Source: Anderseniella sp963700735
Lineage (GTDB): Bacteria; Pseudomonadota; Alphaproteobacteria; Rhizobiales; Aestuariivirgaceae
Assembly: GCA_963700735.1 (NCBI GenBank)
Contig: CAVOYR010000008.1
Span: 124,001 to 188,000 of the forward strand
Direction: 5' to 3'
DNA: 64,000 bases
Below, one piece after another: positions 58,094 to 64,000 of this stretch (within the stretch, counting starts at the first letter, position 1; each line of letters begins with the position of its first letter). Position numbers and translations under genes: made by a program. A model generated the notes under the pieces. The model saw nothing but the letters and a program-made list of their open reading frames with translations, made no database searches and was not told the origin of the DNA.

Positions 58094-58768
58094 GGCCTTT
58101 CGATCCTTGGGGCTTGCCAGCAACCACGCCATCAATGGTACGGCGCAGGCTGCCCCGATCATTTCAGCAGTTATGAACCCTGGTAGATCAGCCGGGCGAA
58201 TGCCTGAGAACGTGTTGGTAAACGCGCGCGCGATGGCGACTGCCGGATTGGCAAACGACGTGGAAGCCGTGAACCAGTATGCTGCCGTGATATAAAGGCC
58301 GACAAGCCACGGCACAGCGTCAGCGCGCATCCTGATTCCACCAAGGATAATTGCCATCAGGCCGAAGGTCGCGACCCATTCCGCAAACCATTGCGCAGCA
58401 CCCGTGCGTTCGGTCAGCGATGCCTGCATGGCAGGCAACTCGAACATGAGGTGTGCGACCACCGTGCCGATCAGGCCACCAGCCACCTGCGCCAAAACGT
58501 AGGGCGGCAATTCCTTCCAGGGCAGATCCCGCTTGAGCGCGAAGCCGAAGGATACGGCCGGATTGAAATGTGCACCGGATATCGGACCAAGGATCGTGAT
58601 CAGCACCACCAGTATCGCACCGGTCGGGATGGTGTTGCCAAGCAACGATACTGCAACGTCGTCTGACAGGTTGTCTGCCATGATGCCGGACCCAACGACG
58701 GTGCAGACCAGCATGGCCGTACCAAAAGCCTCGGCGAAAAGGCGGCGCGGCAGGTCGGCGCCGCTCAT
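58058..58768 (-). CDS. Aquaglyceroporin AqpS-like, probable arsenite channel
   Basis: 236 residues, six membrane helices and two half-helices. NPA motifs HFNPAVS and FANPAVAIARA; the Arg usual after the second NPA is Val, as in Sinorhizobium AqpS-like channels (from memory). Near the second NPA ITAAYWFTASTSFANPA. In S. meliloti AqpS lets out the arsenite made by ArsC. It overlaps arsC by 4 bases (ATGA) and its 3' end overlaps the end of bamD by 36 bases on the opposite strand. No ArsB/Acr3 pump is visible. Confidence 0.85.
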   Translation of the reverse strand: MSGADLPRRLFAEAFGTAMLVCTVVGSGIMADNLSDDVAVSLLGNTIPTGAILVVLITILGPISGAHFNPAVSFGFALKRDLPWKELPPYVLAQVAGGLIGTVVAHLMFELPAMQASLTERTGAAQWFAEWVATFGLMAIILGGIRMRADAVPWLVGLYITAAYWFTASTSFANPAVAIARAFTNTFSGIRPADLPGFITAEMIGAACAVPLMAWLLASPKDRKASAAEDARQPGA

Positions 58769-59274
58769 GCTTCGCCGCCCGTCTTGCCGATCTGCTTCAG
58801 CTTGCTCTGAAGGCTCAACCGGCTGATGCTTGCAATCGGCAGGTTCGCGAAGGCGATCATCCGGTTGTTCAGCTGCCGGTAGGTTTCTGCGAAGGCTGCC
58901 GCGACTACGGCGTCCGTACCTTCGATGGCTGCCGGATCGGGCACGCCCCAGTGTGCGGTCATGGGCTGGCCCGGCCAGATCGGACAGACCTCGCCAGCGG
59001 CGTTGTCACACACGGTGAACACGAAATCCAGCTTGGGTGCGCCCTTCTTGGCGAACTCGTCCCAACTCTTGGAGCGAAAACCATCGGTGTCGTAGTTCAG
59101 CGACTTGAGCAGCTTGATGGTTTGCGGGTGCGGTTCGCCCTTGGGCATGGAGCCAGCGGAATATGTATTGAACCGGCCTCTTCCAACCCTGCTGAGGATG
59201 GCTTCAGCCAGGATGGAGCGGGCCGAGTTGCCGGTGCACAGGAACAGTACGTTGAAGATCTTGTCGTCGGTCAT
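58765..59274 (-). CDS. arsC: Arsenate reductase ArsC, low-molecular-weight phosphatase type
   Basis: 169 residues. Phosphatase-fold loop LFLCTGNSARSILAEAIL gives Cys13 and Arg19; the DP loop is HWGVPDPAAIEG. Further Cys near CDNAAGEVCPIW may form the disulphide relay. It reduces arsenate to arsenite, which AqpS would release. A C-terminal 35-residue extension (ANLPIASISRLSLQSKLKQIG) is noted. Middle gene of arsR-arsC-aqpS. Confidence 0.9.
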   Translation of the reverse strand: MTDDKIFNVLFLCTGNSARSILAEAILSRVGRGRFNTYSAGSMPKGEPHPQTIKLLKSLNYDTDGFRSKSWDEFAKKGAPKLDFVFTVCDNAAGEVCPIWPGQPMTAHWGVPDPAAIEGTDAVVAAAFAETYRQLNNRMIAFANLPIASISRLSLQSKLKQIGKTGGEA

Positions 59275-59287
59275 CGAGGTATCTCTC

Positions 59288-59623
59288 TCAGCAATCGTTA
59301 CAGGTCAGCACAGCCATCAGTGGCTGGCAGATTTCGGGGTCACCCTGGCAGCAATCTTCCATCAGCCAGGCAAGCAGGTCGCGCATGGCACCGGGTTCTG
59401 CGCGGTAGAGCACGTTGCGGCCCGCCCGCCTGCTGCTGATCAGCCCGGTGCGCTCAAGGATGGCGAGGTGGGTGGACATGGTGTTCTGGACGGTGTTGAG
59501 CCGCGTGGAAATATCACCCGCCGCCATCTCGCCAGGCGCTGCCGCCAGCAACAGCCTGAACGCGTCGAGCCGCGCGCCGTGGGCAAGAGCTGACAGGGTG
59601 TCGATGGCTGAATTCTTATCCAT
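59288..59623 (-). CDS. arsR: ArsR-family repressor of the arsenic operon
   Basis: 111 residues from ATG 59623; the frame is open to 59746 but upstream has no homology. Winged helix: DTLSALAHGARLDAFRLLLAAAPGEMAAGDISTRLNTVQNTMSTHLAILERTGLISSRRAGRNVLYRAEPGAM. Cys residues near the C-terminus (EDCCQGDPEIC, LTCNDC) are the likely arsenite sensors, a different place from the CVCDLC of the E. coli repressor. It would release the operator on binding As(III). First gene of the operon. Confidence 0.87.
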   Translation of the reverse strand: MDKNSAIDTLSALAHGARLDAFRLLLAAAPGEMAAGDISTRLNTVQNTMSTHLAILERTGLISSRRAGRNVLYRAEPGAMRDLLAWLMEDCCQGDPEICQPLMAVLTCNDC

Positions 59624-59635
59624 ATATCCCGATGT

Positions 59636-59645
59636 ATTGATCAAT
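59636..59645. promoter_or_regulatory. Candidate ArsR operator ATTGATCAAT
   Basis: Perfect 10-base palindrome 12 bases before the arsR ATG, in the AT-rich gap divergent from recN. Position and symmetry suit ArsR binding; TTGATC may also be part of a promoter. By eye only. Confidence 0.5.
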
Positions 59646-59765
59646 TGTAACAGTTGCAAGACAATGCCACGAAGCCGCTTCTGACCATGAAGAGATTGGC
59701 CCGCACGGCGAAAGTGGCTTAAATCCACTCTCCGATTCGGTGGCAACAGGGTATAAACTCAAGCC

Positions 59766-61445
59766 ATGCTGACCAACCTCGCCATTCGCGACATCGTGCT
59801 GATCGAGAAGCTCGACCTGGCTCTCGACGAGGGCCTGTGCGTGCTGTCGGGCGAGACCGGGGCGGGCAAGTCGATCCTGCTGGATGCGCTGGGGCTGGCA
59901 CTGGGTGCGCGTGGCGATGCATCGCTGGTGCGAACCGGCTGCGACAAGGGCTCGGTGAGCGCCTCATTCGTGCCGCCGGCCGGTCACCAGGCCTTCAGGC
60001 TGCTCGATGAGGCAGGCATCGATGCCGGCGAAGGCTCCATCGTGGTGCGCCGGGTGCAGCAGGCTGACGGCAAGAGCCGGGCGTTCGTCAACGACCAGCC
60101 AGCCAGCGTGAACCTGCTCAAGCTGCTGGGCGCGGCACTGGCGGAAATTCATGGCCAGCACGATGACCGCGCCTTGATGGACGTGTCGTTCCACCGTGCC
60201 GCGCTGGACGCCTATGGCGTGCTGGGCGCGCAGGTAAGTGCCGTCCAGGCGGCGTGGGCTGACCTTGCCCAGGCGCGCGAGGCGCACGAGGCGCACGAGG
60301 CAAGGCTGGCCCGGGCCGAGACCGAGCGCGCCTTCCTGGAGCATGCGCTGAAGGAGCTTCACGAGATGTCGCCGCAGCAGGGCGAGGAAACAGCCCTGGC
60401 CGAACGGCGCCAGCTGATGATGAACGCCGAACAGTTCGCCGATGCCGTCAGCGAGGCGCAGGCCGCGTTGAAGGATGGCGATACGGTATCGGCAATCAAC
60501 ACGGCCTTGCGCAAGCTGGAGCGGCGCCGCGAGCAGGCACAGGGTGCGCTTGATGGGGCGTGCGCCGCGCTGGAGCGGGTCGTCATCGAGATGAACGAGG
60601 CCCAGTTGCAGCTGGATGCGGCAGCGCGCGACTTCGTGCTGGATCCGGCGGAGCTGGAACGCGCAGAAGAACGGCTGTTTGCACTGCGCGCGCTGGCGCG
60701 CAAGCACAAGGTGCAGGTGGATGACCTTGCCGCGCTGATGGCGCGGTTCGAGGCGGACCTGCAGTCCATCGATGATGGCGGTGCCATGCTGGCGAAACTG
60801 AAGAAGGCGCGCGATGCAGCACAAGCGGTGTTCGATGCCGCCGCCCGCAAGCTGTCCGATGCGCGCATGGCAGCAGCCGAGAAGCTCGACCTCGAGATAT
60901 TGGCCGAGCTTGGTCCGCTGAGGCTGGACAAGGCGCGGTTTGAAACCCGCGTCGAGACCGACGAGGCCCGCGCCGGGGCGCACGGCATCGACCGGGTGGA
61001 GTTTCTGATTGCGGCCAACCCGGGCACGCCGCTTGCCCCCATCGTCAAGGCGGCGTCGGGGGGCGAGCTCTCCCGCTTCCTGCTGGCACTGAAGGTGGTG
61101 CTGGCGGCGCGTGCCTCTGCGCCCACGCTGATCTTCGACGAGATCGACACGGGCGTCGGTGGTGCGGTGGCAGATGCCATTGGCCAGCGGCTGGCGCGGC
61201 TGTCGCGCGGGCTTCAGGTGCTGGCAGTCACCCACAGCCCGCAGGTTGCCTCGCGGGCGGACCATCACATGCTGATTTCCAAGATCGAGGAAGCAGGCGA
61301 CGCGGACGGCCGGCGCATGATCACCCGCGTGATGCCGCTGTCGGGCGATGGCCGTCGCGAGGAGATCGCTCGCATGCTGTCGGGCGCGGAAGTGACCACC
61401 GAGGCGCGCGCCCAGGCAGACAGGCTGCTGGCAGGAACGGGCTGA
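59766..61445 (+). CDS. recN: DNA repair protein RecN
   Basis: 559 residues, SMC-like ATPase. Walker A LSGETGAGKSILLDALGLALG near 30; long coiled-coil region (about 165-380); signature LSRFLLALKVVL and Walker B PTLIFDEIDTGVGG near the C-terminus; VTHSPQVASRADHH. It acts in double-strand-break repair. Includes a short 9-base tandem repeat near 60277-60302 (EAHEAHE). Next to ligA as in many alphaproteobacteria; the arsenic operon lies between it and bamD. Confidence 0.94.
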   Translation: MLTNLAIRDIVLIEKLDLALDEGLCVLSGETGAGKSILLDALGLALGARGDASLVRTGCDKGSVSASFVPPAGHQAFRLLDEAGIDAGEGSIVVRRVQQADGKSRAFVNDQPASVNLLKLLGAALAEIHGQHDDRALMDVSFHRAALDAYGVLGAQVSAVQAAWADLAQAREAHEAHEARLARAETERAFLEHALKELHEMSPQQGEETALAERRQLMMNAEQFADAVSEAQAALKDGDTVSAINTALRKLERRREQAQGALDGACAALERVVIEMNEAQLQLDAAARDFVLDPAELERAEERLFALRALARKHKVQVDDLAALMARFEADLQSIDDGGAMLAKLKKARDAAQAVFDAAARKLSDARMAAAEKLDLEILAELGPLRLDKARFETRVETDEARAGAHGIDRVEFLIAANPGTPLAPIVKAASGGELSRFLLALKVVLAARASAPTLIFDEIDTGVGGAVADAIGQRLARLSRGLQVLAVTHSPQVASRADHHMLISKIEEAGDADGRRMITRVMPLSGDGRREEIARMLSGAEVTTEARAQADRLLAGTG

Positions 61446-61449
61446 ACGC

Positions 61450-63558
61450 ATGGGCAATGACAAGCCGAAATCCGGCCTCGGCAAGCAGGAGGCAGCTGCC
61501 GAGCTTGAATGGCTGGCCGAAGAGATCGCGCGCCACGACGAGGCGTACTATCGCGACGATGAGCCGGCGATCACCGATGCCGAGTATGATGCGCTGCGCC
61601 AGCGCAACGACATGCTGGAAGCGGAGTTTCCTGACCTTGTGCGCCCTGACTCACCGTCAAGACGGGTGGGGGCAGCCCCGTCGGAGAAGTTCTCCAAGGT
61701 GCGCCATGCCGTGCCCATGCTGTCGCTGGGCAATGCGTTTGCCGACGAGGATGTGACCGAGTTCGTGGGCCGCATCCGGCGGTTCCTGAAGCTCGCTGAC
61801 GACGAGACGGTGGCGATCACCGCCGAGCCGAAGATTGACGGACTGTCGATCAGCTTGCGCTACGAAGGTGGCAAGCTGGTACAGGCTGCCACCCGCGGCG
61901 ACGGCCAGGAGGGTGAAAACGTCACCCGAAACGCCGAAACCATCGATGACATTCCGCGTAACGTGAAGGCTGACGACTTTCCGCCGGTATTCGAGGTGCG
62001 TGGCGAAATATACATGTCCCACAAGGATTTCGCCGATCTTAACGAGAGGCAAAGTCAAGCCGGTGCCAAGGTTTTCGCCAATCCGCGCAATGCGGCAGCG
62101 GGGTCCCTGCGCCAGCTAGACCCGGCCATCACGGCGGCGCGACCGTTGCGGTTCTTTGCCTATACGTGGGGCGAGGCCGGGTCGGTTCCCGCCAGGACGC
62201 AGCGTGGTGTGCTGGACGCGTTCGAACGCTGGGGCTTTCCGGTCAACCCGCTGACGGTGGTGTGCAACGGAGTGGATGAGCTGCTCGCGCATTACCACTC
62301 CATCGAGCAGCAGCGCAGCCTGCTGGGCTACGACATCGACGGCGTGGTCTACAAGGTCAACCGGCTCGACTGGCAGGAGCGGCTTGATTTCGTGTCGCGC
62401 AGCCCGCGCTGGGCCATCGCCCACAAGTTTGCCGCCGAGAAGGCAACGACGGTGCTGGAAGGCATCGACATCCAGGTCGGCCGCACCGGCGCGCTGACGC
62501 CGGTTGCGCGGCTCAAACCCGTCACGGTGGGCGGCGTGGTGGTGTCCAATGCCACGCTGCACAACGAGGACGAGATCAACCGCAAGGACATCCGTATCGG
62601 CGACACGGTGATCGTGCAGCGCGCCGGCGACGTGATCCCGCAGGTGCTGGGCCATGTGCCGGACAAGCGCCCGGCGGATGCCACGCCCTACGAGTTTCCA
62701 AAGGTGTGTCCGGCGTGCGGGTCGCATGCGGTGCGCGAGGTCAACGAGAAGACCGGCAGGACCGATGTGGTGCGCCGGTGTACGGGCGGGCTGATCTGCC
62801 CGGCGCAACGGGTCGAGCGGCTGAAGCATTTCGTGTCGCGCAACGCCTTCGACATCGAGGGCATGGGCGACAAGGTGATCCAGGAATTCTATGACGACGG
62901 CCTGATCCAGAGCCCGCAGGACATCTTTACACTCGCGGCACGCAACGAGCGCTCACTGAAGAGACTGAAGGACCGCGAGGGCTGGGGCGATGCGTCGGCG
63001 AAGAAGCTGTTCGCCGCCATCGACGAGCGCCGCAAGATCGGGCTGGACCGTTTCATCTTCGCGCTGGGCATTCGCCATGTGGGCGAGACCACGGCGCGGG
63101 TGCTGGCGCGCTCCTACGGCGATGCGTCGGCATTCCTGGAAGCAATGCAGGCGGCGCAGGACCATGCCTCGGACGCCTATGCCGACCTCGTGAACATTGA
63201 CGGCATCGGTGACGTGGTGGCCCGTGCGGTGGCCGAGTTCTTTGCCGAGCCGCATAACCTGTCGGTGGTGCAGGAGCTGGCTGACGAGCATCTTGATATC
63301 CAGCCGCTGGAGGCTGTTGCAACGGATTCACCCGTTGCCGGCATGACGGTGGTGTTCACCGGGGCACTGGAGCGGATGACGCGCGACGAGGCCAAGGCCA
63401 TGGCCGAGCGGCTTGGGGCGAAAGTGGCAGGGTCGGTGTCGAAGAAGACCGACCTTGTGGTGGCCGGTCCCGGTGCGGGATCAAAGCTGAAGAAGGCTGC
63501 CGAACTTGGCGTCGAAGTGATCTCCGAGGATGACTGGTTCACCCGTGTTGGCGCGTGA
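61450..63558 (+). CDS. ligA: NAD-dependent DNA ligase LigA
   Basis: 702 residues. Ia domain and adenylation site AEPKIDGLSISLRYEGG with Lys128, OB fold PVARLKPVTVGGVVVSNATLHNEDEI, Zn finger Cys set VCPACGSHAV ... CTGGLICPAQ, helix-hairpin-helix and BRCT domain (AGMTVVFTGALERMTRDEAKAMAE). Seals nicks in replication and repair. It starts 4 bases after recN. Confidence 0.96.
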   Translation: MGNDKPKSGLGKQEAAAELEWLAEEIARHDEAYYRDDEPAITDAEYDALRQRNDMLEAEFPDLVRPDSPSRRVGAAPSEKFSKVRHAVPMLSLGNAFADEDVTEFVGRIRRFLKLADDETVAITAEPKIDGLSISLRYEGGKLVQAATRGDGQEGENVTRNAETIDDIPRNVKADDFPPVFEVRGEIYMSHKDFADLNERQSQAGAKVFANPRNAAAGSLRQLDPAITAARPLRFFAYTWGEAGSVPARTQRGVLDAFERWGFPVNPLTVVCNGVDELLAHYHSIEQQRSLLGYDIDGVVYKVNRLDWQERLDFVSRSPRWAIAHKFAAEKATTVLEGIDIQVGRTGALTPVARLKPVTVGGVVVSNATLHNEDEINRKDIRIGDTVIVQRAGDVIPQVLGHVPDKRPADATPYEFPKVCPACGSHAVREVNEKTGRTDVVRRCTGGLICPAQRVERLKHFVSRNAFDIEGMGDKVIQEFYDDGLIQSPQDIFTLAARNERSLKRLKDREGWGDASAKKLFAAIDERRKIGLDRFIFALGIRHVGETTARVLARSYGDASAFLEAMQAAQDHASDAYADLVNIDGIGDVVARAVAEFFAEPHNLSVVQELADEHLDIQPLEAVATDSPVAGMTVVFTGALERMTRDEAKAMAERLGAKVAGSVSKKTDLVVAGPGAGSKLKKAAELGVEVISEDDWFTRVGA

Positions 63559-63562
63559 GGCC

Positions 63563-64000
63563 ATGACCGCCCGCAAGGACTTTGCCGCCGGAGCATTCTC
63601 CATCCTGCCGGTGCTGGCGGCGGCGTTTCCCATCGCACTGCTGTTTGGCACGCTGTCGGTAGCGCGGGGCCTGTCCGTGGCCGAGACGGCGCTGATGAGC
63701 ATGACGGTGTTTGCCGGCGCGCTCCAGTTCGTTGCCATCGACCAGTGGGGCGACCCGGTGCCGGTTGGCCTGCTGGCGTTCACTGCGCTGGTGGTCAACA
63801 TCCGCCACGTCCTGATGGGGGCAAGCCTTGGCCGCAGCCTCGGTGGGTTTACCCCGCTGCAGAAATACACCGGCATGTTCCTGCTGACGGACGAGGGCTG
63901 GGCCTTTGCAGAACAGCGCGCCCGCAAGGGCGCATTGACCCCGGCGTTCTACTTCGGCGCCGGGTTGGCGTTGTGGTGTGTCTGGAACACGGGAACCATC
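63563..64000 (+). CDS. AzlC-family branched-chain amino acid permease, 5' part
   Basis: 146 residues to the window edge; the stop lies outside. The frame opens with ATG 63563, 4 bases after ligA. Read by eye: MTARKDFAAGAFSILPVLAA, FPIALLFGTLSVARGLSVAE, TVFAGALQFVAIDQWGD, VVNIRHVLMGASLGRS, FLLTDEGWAFAEQ, FYFGAGLALWCVWNTG. These are AzlC hallmarks (hydrophobic segments, the FAGALQF and NIRHVLMGASL motifs). AzlC with a small AzlD partner exports branched-chain amino acids. Confidence 0.85.
   Translation, partial: MTARKDFAAGAFSILPVLAAAFPIALLFGTLSVARGLSVAETALMSMTVFAGALQFVAIDQWGDPVPVGLLAFTALVVNIRHVLMGASLGRSLGGFTPLQKYTGMFLLTDEGWAFAEQRARKGALTPAFYFGAGLALWCVWNTGTI

Noticed and set aside
58058..58768. 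Reading the aquaporin as a glycerol facilitator
   Set aside because: It is in an operon with arsR and arsC and lacks the Arg after the second NPA; AqpS-type is more consistent.
60277..60302. Short 9-base tandem repeat in recN
   Set aside because: Encodes EAHEAHE in a coiled-coil; small and in frame, probably neutral.
59964..61484. 506-codon frame opposite recN
   Set aside because: Same reason; recN motifs are unambiguous on the + strand.

Overview
The window is GC-rich, densely coded chromosomal DNA from an alphaproteobacterium, most likely of the Hyphomicrobiales (Rhizobiales). Evidence: an almost complete rhizobial-type division and cell-wall (dcw) cluster; an FtsZ whose C-terminus resembles the rhizobial type; an alphaproteobacterial class A RNase P RNA preceded by a DnaJ/TerB gene and an ampD-like gene, as in rhizobia; an arsR-arsC-aqpS arsenic operon of the Sinorhizobium kind; and extensin-like, DUF3726, DUF2306 and IF-1-like proteins common in this order. 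No tRNA, 5S/16S/23S rRNA, CRISPR array, insertion sequence, integrase or phage gene was recognised. No gene-free stretch exceeds about 300 bases.

Layout. (1) 1-4.0 kb: tight run of an N-carbamoyl-amino-acid amidohydrolase (5' end outside the window), a histone-deacetylase/acetylpolyamine-amidohydrolase-like enzyme, a 566-residue protein of unknown function and a DUF3726 protein. This is the best candidate for an undescribed metabolic module. (2) 4-24 kb: housekeeping and accessory genes: two ABC-F ATPases (Uup, EttA), hydantoinase A, fatty acid desaturase, two LysE exporters, methyltransferases, RNase T2, TerC, an LpxO-like hydroxylase, a hybrid histidine kinase with a degenerate receiver, TrmO, two MlaC-like lipid-binding proteins around an enoyl-CoA hydratase, and an acyltransferase. 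(3) 23.3-32.5 kb: a frameshifted GST, extensin-like lipoprotein, EamA transporter, a divergent DUF2306/LytTR pair, and a frameshifted 5-oxoprolinase divergent from a MarR-type regulator with a palindromic operator candidate and a large palindromic repeat. (4) 32.5-37 kb: aldo/keto reductase, flavodoxin-like protein, EamA transporter, DnaJ/TerB protein, AmpD-like amidase, single-domain response regulator. (5) 37.2-38.5 kb: rnpB, a cold-shock protein with a near-consensus promoter and long leader, and an IF-1-like protein. (6) 38.7-57 kb: rsmH-ftsL-ftsI-murE-murF-mraY-murD-ftsW-murG-murC-murB-ddl-ftsQ-ftsA-ftsZ, mostly overlapping by a few bases, ending in a strong terminator after ftsZ. (7) 57.2-64 kb: bamD, the opposite-strand arsenic operon, recN, ligA and the start of an azlC-like gene.

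The dcw genes make lipid II from UDP-MurNAc (MurB/C/D/E/F, Ddl), move it to the membrane (MraY, MurG) and build the septum (FtsZ/A/Q/L/W/I). Three departures from the usual alphaproteobacterial order stand out: mraZ is absent and a csp/IF-1 pair lies at that side of rsmH; lpxC is absent between ftsZ and bamD; and an arsenic-resistance operon separates bamD from recN. Two genes carry single-base frameshifts, both at the same hexamer (GCCGAA on the + strand), so a systematic sequencing error is as likely as true gene decay.
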